Below, piece by piece: positions 20,412-28,269 of a stretch of 64,000 nt of DNA. Each line of letters opens with the position of its first letter. Positions within the stretch are counted from its first letter, which is position 1. The notes under the pieces were generated by a model. The model was not told where the DNA came from. It ran no database searches and saw only the letters and a list, made by a program, of their open reading frames with translations. A program made the position numbers and the translations under genes. The stretch is from Betaproteobacteria bacterium (lineage in GTDB: Bacteria; Pseudomonadota; Gammaproteobacteria; Burkholderiales; Casimicrobiaceae), in the NCBI GenBank assembly GCA_016704895.1, contig JADIZG010000006.1, positions 1 through 64,000 on the forward strand. Direction: 5' to 3'.

Positions 20412-20444
20412 ATGACACCGCGAACGTGTTCGTTTCCGAGGTAG
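20412..20444 (+). CDS. Possible leader peptide ahead of thrS
   Basis: Ten codons encoding MTPRTCSFPR and a TAG stop, with an AAAAGGG ribosome-binding site 8 bases before the ATG. Two of ten residues are threonine. It sits in the structured thrS leader about 50 bases before an intrinsic terminator, the layout of a leader-peptide attenuator. Short frames occur by chance, so confidence is low. Confidence 0.3.
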   Translation: MTPRTCSFPR

Positions 20445-20493
20445 ACGACCGACGAGTCCGCTTTCCGGCAGGCGCGCGCCTGCGATGCACGGC

Positions 20494-20520
20494 AAAACGC
20501 GGCTCGACCGCGTTTTTTTT
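20494..20520 (+). terminator. Intrinsic terminator/attenuator in the thrS leader
   Basis: Perfect 9-bp stem AAAACGCGG / CCGCGTTTT (20494-20502 and 20508-20516), 5-base loop, then further T to 20520. It lies only 24 bases before the thrS ATG and downstream of the candidate promoter, so it may attenuate thrS rather than end the upstream gene. Confidence 0.8.
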
Positions 20521-20544
20521 CGCTTGCGACAGGGAATACACGCC

Positions 20545-22453
20545 ATGCCAGCCATCCGATTGCCCGACGGCGCCGTCCGACGCTACGACGCACCGGTCAC
20601 CGTCGCGGAGGTCGCCGCCTCGATCGGGCCCGGCCTCGCCAAGGCCGCGCTCGCCGGCAAGGTCGACGGCCAGCTCGTCGACACCTCGTACCGTATCGAC
20701 CGCGACGCCGCGGTCGCCATCGTCACGGACCGCGACCCCGAGGGGCTCGAGGTCATCCGCCACTCGACCGCCCACCTGCTCGCCTACGCGGTCAAGGAGC
20801 TGTTCCCGGAGGCGCAGGTCACGATCGGCCCGGTCATCGAGGACGGCTTCTACTACGACTTCAGCTACAAGCGCCCGTTCACGCCCGAGGACCTCGCCGC
20901 GATCGAGAAGCGCATGGGCGAGCTCGCGAAGCGGGACGAGGCGGTCGTGCGCTCGGAGATGCCCCGCGACGACGCGGTGACGTTCTTCGAGGGCATGGGC
21001 GAGCACTACAAGGCCGAGATCATCGCGTCGATCCCGAGCAACGAGCCGATCTCGCTCTACCGCGAGGGCGGATTCGTCGACCTCTGCCGCGGCCCGCACG
21101 TTCCGTCGACCGGCAAGCTCAAGGTCTTCAAGCTGACCAAGCTCGCCGGCGCGTACTGGCGCGGCGACTCGCGCAACGAGATGCTCCAGCGCATCTACGG
21201 CACCGCGTGGGCGAAGAAGGAGGACCTCGAGGCGTACCTCACCCGGATCGAGGAGGCGGAGAAGCGCGACCACCGCAAGCTCGGGCGCGCGCTCGACCTG
21301 TTCCACCAGCAGGACGAGGCGCCGGGCATGGTGTTCTGGCACCCGAAGGGCTGGATCGATCTGGCAGGAAATCGAGCAGTACATGCGCCGCGTCTACCGG
21401 GACAACGGTTACCAGGAGGTGCGCGGGCCCCAGATCATGGATCGCACGCTGTGGGAGCGCTCGGGGCACTGGCAGAACTTCAAGGACAGCATGTTCACGA
21501 CGGAGTCGGAGACGCGCGACTTCGCGATCAAGCCGATGAACTGTCCGGGGCACATCCTGATCTTCAACTCGGACCTGCGGAGCTACCGCGAGCTGCCGCT
21601 GCGCTACGGCGAGTTCGGCGCGTGCCACCGCAACGAGCCCTCGGGCGCGCTGCACGGGATCATGCGCGTGCGCGCGTTCACGCAGGACGACGGCCACATC
21701 TTCTGCATGCCCGGGCACATCCGGTCCGAGTGCACCGACTTCAACCGCATCGCGCTCGCCGTCTACCGGGACTTCGGCTTCACCGACGTCGCGATCAAGA
21801 TCGCGCTGCGGCCCGAGAAGCGGCTGGGCTCCGACGACCAGTGGGACCGCGCCGAAGCCGCGCTGCGGGAGGCTCTCGCGGCCTGCGGCGCCGAGTGGAC
21901 CGAGCTCCCGGGCGAAGGGGCGTTCTACGGCCCGAAGATCGAGTACCACCTGAAGGACTCGATCGGCCGGTCCTGGCAGTGCGGCACGATGCAGGTCGAC
22001 TTCCAGATGCCCGGGCGGCTCGGCGCCGAGTACGTGGCCGAGGACAACACCCGTCAGGTCCCGGTGATGCTGCACCGGGCGATCGTCGGGTCCCTCGAGC
22101 GGTTCATCGGCATCCTGATCGAGCACCATGCTGGTGCATTCCCGGTCTGGCTGGCGCCGATCCAGGCCGTCGTCCTGACGATCACCGATCGGCAGGCGCC
22201 CTACGCCCGTGACGTCGAGGCCAGGCTGAAGGCGGCCGGCTTCCGCGTGCGGGCCGATTTGCGGAACGAGAAAATAACCTATAAAATACGCGAACATAGC
22301 CTCCAGAAGCTCCCGGTCCAGCTGATCGTCGGCGACAAGGAGATGGAGGCGAAGACGGTGGCCGTGCGCACCCGCAGCGGCGAGGATCTCGGCGCGATGA
22401 CGCTCGAATCCTTGATCGCCCGCCTCGGAGACGAGGTGACTGCACGGCGGTAG
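20545..22453 (+). CDS. thrS: Threonine-tRNA ligase, one-base insertion
   Basis: Charges tRNA-Thr. Order: TGS domain (1-62), editing domain with RHSTAHLLAYAVKELF and DLCRGPHVPSTG (about 70-225), class II catalytic core (QEIEQYMRRVYRDNGYQEVR, MNCPGHILIF, HRNEPSGALHGIMRVRAFTQDD), and a C-terminal anticodon-binding domain. The reading frame breaks at about 21356: GGCTGGATCGATCTGG carries one base more than needed to read GW-x-x-W-QEIEQYM. Removing one base gives 635 residues, the normal length. Since the gene is essential and apparently the only copy here, the break is most probably a consensus error. AGGGA precedes the ATG. It heads the cluster with infC, rpmI and rplT. Confidence 0.95.
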
Positions 22454-22521
22454 CGCTCTTCGCGCGCCGCCTGCGGTTCCGGGAGCACGGTCGGTTTTTT
22501 TTCTGACGCGGAGATTCTCCA

Positions 22522-23172
22522 CTGGACAACAAGCATCAGCGCATCAATCGCGAAATCACGGCCCCGCAGGTCAGGCTCGTGGGTCTCGAGGGCGAGCAGC
22601 TCGGCATCGTCAGCATCGTCGACGCGTTGGCGAAGGCCGAGGCGTCCGAAGTCGATCTGGTCGAGATCGCCCCGCTGGCCGAACCGCCCGTCGTCCGCAT
22701 CATGGACTACGGCAAGTTCAAGTACCGCGAGTCGAAGCGCGCGCACGAGGCGAAGCTCAAGCTGAAGCAGATCCAGGTCAAGGAAGTGAAGTTCCGGCCC
22801 GGAACCGACGAAGGCGACTACAAGATCAAGCTGCGCAACCTGACCCGGTTTCTGGAGGAAGGTGACAAGGCCAAGGTGACGATGCGGTTCAGGGGGCGCG
22901 AGATGGCGCACCAGGAGTTCGGGGTGCGCCTGCTGGAGCGGATCCGCAACGAGCTCGAGCCGGTTTCGGTGGTCGAGCAGTTTCCGCGACTGGAAGGTCG
23001 GCAGATGGTGATGCTGCTGGCCCCGAAGAAGACGCAGGTGCAGAAGGCGCCGACACAGGCGCCGCACCCGCAGGGACATCACCCGAACAAGCCCGAGGCC
23101 GGTCAGGCGAATCCCGCCCCCCAAGCCTCCCCGGCCGAAACGCCGGAGAGCACCGCCGTGGGCAGCAAATAA
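22522..23172 (+). CDS. infC: Translation initiation factor IF-3, non-AUG start
   Basis: IF-3 checks start-codon pairing on the 30S subunit. The conserved N-terminus DNKHQRINREITAPQVRLVG has no ATG, GTG or TTG in frame before it. The in-frame stop is at 22504-22506, and the only near-cognate is CTG at 22522, placed 8 bases after GGAG. Rare start codons are the known basis of infC autoregulation. Both domains are complete (VVRIMDYGKFKYRESK; GDKAKVTMRFRGREMAHQEFG), but the protein has about 216 residues, roughly 40 more than usual. The excess is a low-complexity Pro/Gln/Ala tail after LAPKKTQ. An in-frame GTG at 22579 would remove conserved residues. Confidence 0.93.
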   Translation: MDNKHQRINREITAPQVRLVGLEGEQLGIVSIVDALAKAEASEVDLVEIAPLAEPPVVRIMDYGKFKYRESKRAHEAKLKLKQIQVKEVKFRPGTDEGDYKIKLRNLTRFLEEGDKAKVTMRFRGREMAHQEFGVRLLERIRNELEPVSVVEQFPRLEGRQMVMLLAPKKTQVQKAPTQAPHPQGHHPNKPEAGQANPAPQASPAETPESTAVGSK

Positions 23173-23186
23173 AAGGGAACGGCATC

Positions 23187-23384
23187 ATGCCGAAGATGAA
23201 GACCAAGTCGGGCGCGAAGAAGCGCTTCCGCGTGCGCGGAAGCGGTTCGGTGAAGCGCTCGCAGGCGTTCAAGCGCCACATCCTCACCAAGAAGTCCACC
23301 AAGAACAAGCGGCAGCTTCGCGGCTCCGCCGGCCTCCACGCGACCAACGTGGAGTCGGTGAAGGCGATGATGCCCTACGCGTAA
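23187..23384 (+). CDS. rpmI: 50S ribosomal protein L35
   Basis: 65 residues, full length, starting PKMKTKSGAKKRFRVRGSG. It follows infC by 14 bases with AAGGGAACGG as ribosome-binding site; part of the infC-rpmI-rplT unit. A very basic small subunit protein assembled late in the large subunit. Confidence 0.97.
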   Translation: MPKMKTKSGAKKRFRVRGSGSVKRSQAFKRHILTKKSTKNKRQLRGSAGLHATNVESVKAMMPYA

Positions 23385-23396
23385 GGGAGCACGACG

Positions 23397-23753
23397 ATGC
23401 CTCGCGTCAAACGTGGAGTCACCGCGCGCGCCCGCCACAAGAAGGTGATCGCGCAGGCCAAGGGATACCGCGGCCGCCGCAACAACGTCTTCAGGATCGC
23501 GAAGGAAGCGGTCATGAAGGCGGGCCAGTACCAGTACCGGGACCGCCGCAACAGGAAGCGCGAGTTCCGCGCGCTGTGGATCGCGCGCATCAACGCGGCC
23601 GCGCGCGAGCTCGGCATGACCTACAGCGTGTTCATGAACGGGCTCAGGAAGGCCGAGATCGAGGTCGACCGAAAGGTGCTCGCGGACCTCGCGGTCCACG
23701 ACAAGGCCGCGTTTACGAAGATCGCCGAACAGGCCAAAGCCTCGCGAGCCTGA
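23397..23753 (+). CDS. rplT: 50S ribosomal protein L20
   Basis: 118 residues, full length (PRVKRGVTARARHKKVI, then YRGRRNNVFRIAKEAVMKAG). L20 is needed for early 50S assembly and in other bacteria represses its own operon. The spacing of 12 bases from rpmI, with AAGGGAG before the ATG, shows co-translation. A strong terminator follows 17 bases after the stop, ending the infC transcript. Confidence 0.97.
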   Translation: MPRVKRGVTARARHKKVIAQAKGYRGRRNNVFRIAKEAVMKAGQYQYRDRRNRKREFRALWIARINAAARELGMTYSVFMNGLRKAEIEVDRKVLADLAVHDKAAFTKIAEQAKASRA

Positions 23754-23770
23754 CCGGACGATCGGGAAAG

Positions 23771-23801
23771 AAGGGAGGCGAAGGACGCCTCCCTTTTTTT
23801 T
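23771..23801 (+). terminator. Rho-independent terminator after rplT
   Basis: Stem GGGAGGCG / CGCCTCCC (23773-23780 and 23786-23793), 5-base loop, eight T. It separates infC-rpmI-rplT from pheST-ihfA, at least partially. Confidence 0.9.
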
Positions 23802-23970
23802 CGCCTCGACCGGGCACCGGGGTGCAGCCAGGGAAACCGGGAAAGCGGCACGCCGGACCCACGCGCAGCCGCCTGGCCACGAGAGATCCGCCCGAGACCC
23901 GTCCCCCCCCCTCACCGCCCCTCCCGACGCCCCACCGCCTCCCTCGTTCCCTCTCCGGCACCGCACCACC

Positions 23971-24954
23971 ATGTCCTCCCTCGACCCCCTCGTTTCCTCC
24001 GCGCTCGCGGACTTCGCGGCCGCGAACGATCCCGCGGCTTTGGAGAACGCGAAGGCACGCTATCTCGGCAAGGCCGGGCTCCTGACGGCGCAGCTCAAGG
24101 CGCTGGGCACGCTCGCCCCCGACGCGCGCCGCGACGCCGGTGCGAGGATCAACGAGGCGAAGGCGCAGCTCGAATCAGCGCTCGACGCGCGGCGCGAAGC
24201 GCTCGCCGACGCGAAGCTCGCCTCGCAGCTGGCCGCGGAGGCGATCGACGTCTCGTTGCCCGGCCGCGGCGCAGGCGCGGGCGGCCTGCACCCGCTGACG
24301 CTGACGCTCGAGCGCATCGAGTCGCTGTTCGCCTCGCTGGGCTTCACCGTCGCGGACGGCCCCGAGATCGAGGACGACTTCCACAACTTCACGGCCCTCA
24401 ACACGCCGGAGAACCATCCGGCGCGCTCGATGCACGACACGTTCTACGTCGACGGAGGCCTGCTCCTGCGCACGCACACGTCGCCGATCCAGGTGCGCTG
24501 GATGGAGAATCATCCGCCGCCGATCAAGATCATCGCGCCCGGTCGCGTCTATCGCGTCGACAGCGACGCGACGCACTCGCCGATGTTCCACCAGGCGGAG
24601 GGACTCTGGATCGACCGCGACGTGTCGTTCGCCGACCTGAAGGGCGTCGTCGCCGAGTTCCTGCGCCGCTTCTTCGAGCGCGACGACCTCGAGGTGCGCT
24701 TCCGCCCGTCGTTCTTCCCGTTCACCGAGCCCTCGGTCGAGATCGACATGAGCTTCGGCGACGGCTGGCTCGAGATCGCCGGCGCGGGACAGGTGCACCC
24801 CAACGTCCTGCGCGCCGTGGGCGTCGACCCCGAGCAATGGCAGGGCTTCGCGTTCGGCATGGGACCGGACCGGCTGACGATGCTCCGCTACGGCATCGAC
24901 GACCTGCGCCTGTTCTACGAAAACGACCTCGCGTTCCTGCGCCAATTCGCCTGA
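23971..24954 (+). CDS. pheS: Phenylalanine-tRNA ligase alpha subunit
   Basis: 327 residues, catalytic subunit of the alpha2-beta2 enzyme. N-terminal coiled coil (1-95), then the class II core: GFTVADGPEIEDDFHNFTAL, HDTFYV, LRTHTSPIQVRWM, GRVYRVDSDATHSPMFHQ (motif 2) and GFAFGMGPDRLTMLRYG (motif 3). The 60-80 bases before the ATG are C/T-rich with almost no purine run, so no Shine-Dalgarno is visible. The adjacent pheT start is 10 bases after the stop. Confidence 0.97.
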   Translation: MSSLDPLVSSALADFAAANDPAALENAKARYLGKAGLLTAQLKALGTLAPDARRDAGARINEAKAQLESALDARREALADAKLASQLAAEAIDVSLPGRGAGAGGLHPLTLTLERIESLFASLGFTVADGPEIEDDFHNFTALNTPENHPARSMHDTFYVDGGLLLRTHTSPIQVRWMENHPPPIKIIAPGRVYRVDSDATHSPMFHQAEGLWIDRDVSFADLKGVVAEFLRRFFERDDLEVRFRPSFFPFTEPSVEIDMSFGDGWLEIAGAGQVHPNVLRAVGVDPEQWQGFAFGMGPDRLTMLRYGIDDLRLFYENDLAFLRQFA

Positions 24955-24964
24955 GCCCGCCGAC

Positions 24965-27334
24965 ATGCGTATCTCCGAACAGTGGCTGAGGACCTTCGTC
25001 GACCCGCCGATCGACACGGCGGGGCTCGCCGACCGGCTCACGATGTCCGGCCTCGAGGTCGAGAGCAACGAACCTGCCGCCCCGCCGTTCTCGGGCGTCG
25101 TCGTCGCCCGCATCCTCGCGGTCGCCCCGCACCCCGACGCGGACCGGCTGCGCGTGTGCACCGTCGACGCGGGCGGCGCGCCGCTCTCGATCGTGTGCGG
25201 CGCGCCGAACGCCGCGGCCGGCATGACGGTGCCGTGCGCGCTCGAAGGAGCGAGCCTGCCCGGCGGCCTCTCGATCCGCCGCACGACGGTGCGCGGCGTC
25301 GAATCGCACGGCATGCTGTGCTCGGCGAAGGAACTGGGGCTCTCCGACGACGCGGCGGGCCTCCTCGCGCTCGACGGCGACCTCGCGCCGGGGACCGACC
25401 TGCGTCGCGCGCTCGGCCTCGACGACGCGATCCTGACGCTCAAGCTCACGCCCAATCGCGCCGACTGCCTGTCGATGCTCGGCGTCGCGCGCGACGTCGC
25501 CGCGCTGACCGGCGAGAAGCTCACCGTGCCCGACACGTCGGCGCCGCCGGTGGCCTCGCAGGCGCGCCGCGAGGTGCGCATCGACGAGCCCGAGGGCTGT
25601 CCGCGCTTCGGCGGCCGCGTGATCGAGGGCATCGACGCGCGGCGCCCCACGCCCGCCTGGATGAAGACCCGGCTCGAGCGCGCGGGCATCCGCTCGATCA
25701 GCGCCGTCGTCGACGTCACCAACTACGTGATGCTCGAGCTCGGCCAGCCGATGCACGCCTACGACGCGCGCCACCTCGACGGCGCGCTCGTCGTGCGGTT
25801 CGCCCGTCCCGGCGAGACGCTCACGCTGCTCAACGGCGACGTGCTCGAGCTCGAGGCCGACCTGCTGCTCGTGTGCGACGAGACGAAGCCGCTGGGGCTG
25901 GCCGGCATCATGGGCGGCGAGCACTCGGGCATCGCCGACGACACGACGACCGTGTACCTCGAGGCGGCGTACTGGAATCCGGCCGTCGTGCAGGGACGCA
26001 TGCGCCGCCTCGGCTTCACGAGCGACGCGGGCTATCGCTTCGAGCGCGGTGTCGATCCCGCACTCGGCCCGGCCGCGATCGAGCGCGCGACCGCGCTCAT
26101 CCTCGCGATCTGCGGCGGCCGCGCCGGGCCGCGCACCGACGCCAGGGCGGTCCTGCCGGCGCGCAACCCGGTGCGCGTGCGCACCTCGCGCGTCGCGCGC
26201 CTCCTCGGCATCCCGGTCACGGCCGACGACGTGGCCGACGTGTTCGCGCGCCTCGCGCTGCCGGCTCGACGCGACGGCGACGAGTTCGAGGTGACGCCCC
26301 CGACCTGGCGCTTCGACCTCGCGATCGAGGAGGACTTCGTCGAGGAGGTCGCGCGCGTGCGCGGCTACGAGACGATTCCCGCCGTGCCCGCGAAGCACGT
26401 GCAGCGCATGCTGCCGCGCCCGGAAGCGCAGCGCACGTCGTTCGCGCTGCGCCGCGCGTTCGCCGCGCGAGACTGGCAGGAAGTGATCACCTTCGGCTTC
26501 GTGTCGTCGGAAACCGAGCGCGCGATCGACCCCGACGGCGCGCCGATCCGGGTGCTGAACCCGATCGCCGCGCAGCACGACGTCATGCGCACGTCGCTCC
26601 TTCCCGGGTTGATCGGGACCCTCGTGTCGAACGCGAGCCGCCGGGAAGCGCGCGTGCGCGTGGTCGAAGTCGGCCGCGTGTTCCGCCGTGGCAGCGAGGG
26701 CATCGACCAGCCGCTCAGGGTCGGCGGGCTCGCCTGGGGCAGCGCCTTGCCCGAGCAATGGGGAACGAAGCCCCGGGCGGTCGACCTGTTCGACGTCAAG
26801 GGCGACCTCGAGGCGATCGCTTACCCGTGTGAGGTGACCACGGCCGCCGCCCCCCATCCGGCGCTCCATCCGGGCCGGTCGGCCGCCGTCTCGATCCAGG
26901 GCCATCGGGTCGGCTGGCTGGGCGAACTCCATCCGCGACTCGTCCGGCGCTTCGAGCTCGCGAGCGCTCCGGTCGCCTTCGAGCTCGACCTCGCCGCGCT
27001 GGTCGCCCGCCCCGTGCCGATGGGCCGGCCCGTGTCGCGGCAGCCGATGGTGCGCCGCGACCTGGCGCTGGTGATGGCCGAATCGGTGCCGGTCCAGGCG
27101 CTGGTGGACGCGCTGTCGGCGGCCAGCCCGCCGTTCGTCGCCGCCGTGCGCCCGTTCGACGTGTTCCGCGGCGGCTCGCTGACGAGCGGCATGAAAAGCG
27201 TTGCGATTCTGGTGCTTATGCAGGATACTGCACGTACTTTGACCGACGCCGAGATCGAGCAGGCGGTGGAGCAGCTGGCCGCCGAGGCTCAACGCCGGTT
27301 CGGCGCAACGCTTCGACGCCAGGATCCGCGATGA
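24965..27334 (+). CDS. pheT: Phenylalanine-tRNA ligase beta subunit
   Basis: 789 residues, full length. N-terminal OB-fold tRNA-binding domain (about 39-150), B3/B4 editing domain (LKLTPNRADCLSMLGVARD, then RSISAVVDVTNYVMLELG), B5 domain and C-terminal ferredoxin-fold anticodon-binding domain (SRQPMVRRDLALVM). Its stop overlaps the ihfA ATG by four bases, so the two are translationally coupled. Confidence 0.97.
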   Translation: MRISEQWLRTFVDPPIDTAGLADRLTMSGLEVESNEPAAPPFSGVVVARILAVAPHPDADRLRVCTVDAGGAPLSIVCGAPNAAAGMTVPCALEGASLPGGLSIRRTTVRGVESHGMLCSAKELGLSDDAAGLLALDGDLAPGTDLRRALGLDDAILTLKLTPNRADCLSMLGVARDVAALTGEKLTVPDTSAPPVASQARREVRIDEPEGCPRFGGRVIEGIDARRPTPAWMKTRLERAGIRSISAVVDVTNYVMLELGQPMHAYDARHLDGALVVRFARPGETLTLLNGDVLELEADLLLVCDETKPLGLAGIMGGEHSGIADDTTTVYLEAAYWNPAVVQGRMRRLGFTSDAGYRFERGVDPALGPAAIERATALILAICGGRAGPRTDARAVLPARNPVRVRTSRVARLLGIPVTADDVADVFARLALPARRDGDEFEVTPPTWRFDLAIEEDFVEEVARVRGYETIPAVPAKHVQRMLPRPEAQRTSFALRRAFAARDWQEVITFGFVSSETERAIDPDGAPIRVLNPIAAQHDVMRTSLLPGLIGTLVSNASRREARVRVVEVGRVFRRGSEGIDQPLRVGGLAWGSALPEQWGTKPRAVDLFDVKGDLEAIAYPCEVTTAAAPHPALHPGRSAAVSIQGHRVGWLGELHPRLVRRFELASAPVAFELDLAALVARPVPMGRPVSRQPMVRRDLALVMAESVPVQALVDALSAASPPFVAAVRPFDVFRGGSLTSGMKSVAILVLMQDTARTLTDAEIEQAVEQLAAEAQRRFGATLRRQDPR

Positions 27335-27639
27335 CGCTGACGAAAGCCGAGCTGGCCGATCTGCTGTTCGAGCAGCTCGGGCTCAACAAGCGCGAGGCGA
27401 AGGACATGGTCGAGCGCTTCTTCGAGGAAGTGCGCATGGCGCTCGAGGCCGGCGAGAGCGTCAAGCTGTCCGGTTTCGGCAACTTCCAGTTGCGCGAGAA
27501 GCCGCAGCGCCCCGGCCGCAATCCCAAGACCGGCGAGGAGATCCCGATCACGGCGCGACGCGTCGTGACGTTCCACGCCAGCCAGAAGCTCAAGGCCATG
27601 GTGGACGCCGCCAGCCATGTCGGATCCCAGCCGGGCTAG
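27331..27639 (+). CDS. ihfA: Integration host factor alpha subunit
   Basis: 102 residues of the HU/IHF fold (LTKAELADLLFEQLG, then SVKLSGFGNFQLREKPQRPGRNPKTGEEI with the DNA-intercalating proline arm). Forms a heterodimer with IhfB that bends DNA. It starts inside the end of pheT (ATGA overlap), and its own end overlaps the MerR-type gene by 23 bases. The pheST-ihfA order is conserved in proteobacteria. Confidence 0.96.
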   Translation: MTLTKAELADLLFEQLGLNKREAKDMVERFFEEVRMALEAGESVKLSGFGNFQLREKPQRPGRNPKTGEEIPITARRVVTFHASQKLKAMVDAASHVGSQPG

Positions 27640-28045
27640 ACCCGACCTGCCCCCGATCCCCGCGAAGCGGTATTTCACGATCGGCGAGGTGTCGGATCTC
27701 TGTGCGGTGAAGCCGCACGTGCTGCGCTATTGGGAGCAGGAATTCTCGCAGCTGAAGCCCGTGAAGCGCCGGGGCAACCGGCGCTACTACCAGCACCACG
27801 AGGTGCTGCTGATCCGGCGGATCCGCGACCTCCTCTACGAGCAGGGATTCACGATCAACGGCGCGCGCCACCGGCTCGAGCACGACGTCGACGAGGCGCG
27901 GGCGGCCGCGGCGCGGCCCACCCCGTCCACGATGTCGGTGCCGGCCCGTCCGCCGGCAGGGCACGCAGGTTCCTCACCCGGTTCTGCCGCGTTGCGTCAA
28001 GAGCTGGCGGAAATCCGGCAGCTCCTCGACCTCGATCGACGGTGA
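27617..28045 (+). CDS. MerR family transcriptional regulator
   Basis: 142 residues. The MerR winged helix at about 18-86 (YFTIGEVSDLCAVKPHVLRYWEQEF, then RRGNRRYYQHHEVLLIRRIRDLLYEQGF) is followed by a low-complexity Ala/Pro linker and a short C-terminal helix (LRQELAEIRQLLDLD). There is no metal-binding cysteine pattern, so the effector is unknown. It overlaps ihfA by 23 bases; this pairing is frequent downstream of ihfA. Confidence 0.9.
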   Translation: MSDPSRARPDLPPIPAKRYFTIGEVSDLCAVKPHVLRYWEQEFSQLKPVKRRGNRRYYQHHEVLLIRRIRDLLYEQGFTINGARHRLEHDVDEARAAAARPTPSTMSVPARPPAGHAGSSPGSAALRQELAEIRQLLDLDRR

Positions 28046-28075
28046 CCCGGAATCGGACATGGGCTGCCGGACCGG

Positions 28076-28081
28076 TATAAT
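28076..28081 (+). promoter_or_regulatory. -10 element of tRNA-Pro
   Basis: Consensus TATAAT, 13 bases before the tRNA; a weak -35 (CGGACA at 28054) lies 16 bases upstream. Confidence 0.65.
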
Positions 28082-28094
28082 GCGGAGTTTCGGT

Positions 28095-28171
28095 CGGGGC
28101 GTAGCGCAGCCTGGTAGCGCACCTGCATGGGGTGCAGGGGGTCGGAAGTTCGAATCTTCTCGCCCCGACCA
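28095..28171 (+). tRNA. tRNA-Pro (anticodon GGG)
   Basis: Acceptor CGGGGCG / CGCCCCG, D-arm AGCGCAGCCTGGTAGCGC, anticodon stem CCTGC / GCAGG around loop ATGGGGT, T-arm with GTTCGAATC and encoded CCA. Confidence 0.95.
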
Positions 28172-28269
28172 CACGAATTCCGCGGAGCGACGGGCCCGTA
28201 TCGGCGCCCCGTCCCGCCCCGTCAGCCGCGCCGGAGGAGTCGACCCGGCCCGGCGCAACTCTTGCTTGC

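Noticed and set aside
20333..20520. A T-box riboswitch ahead of thrS.
   Set aside because: No T-box sequence or specifier-loop layout is visible, and T-boxes are not expected for thrS in proteobacteria; only a terminator and simple hairpins are seen.
21350..21365. Reading thrS as a real pseudogene.
   Set aside because: A single extra base in an essential gene, with the rest perfectly conserved and exact length after correction, is better explained as an error.
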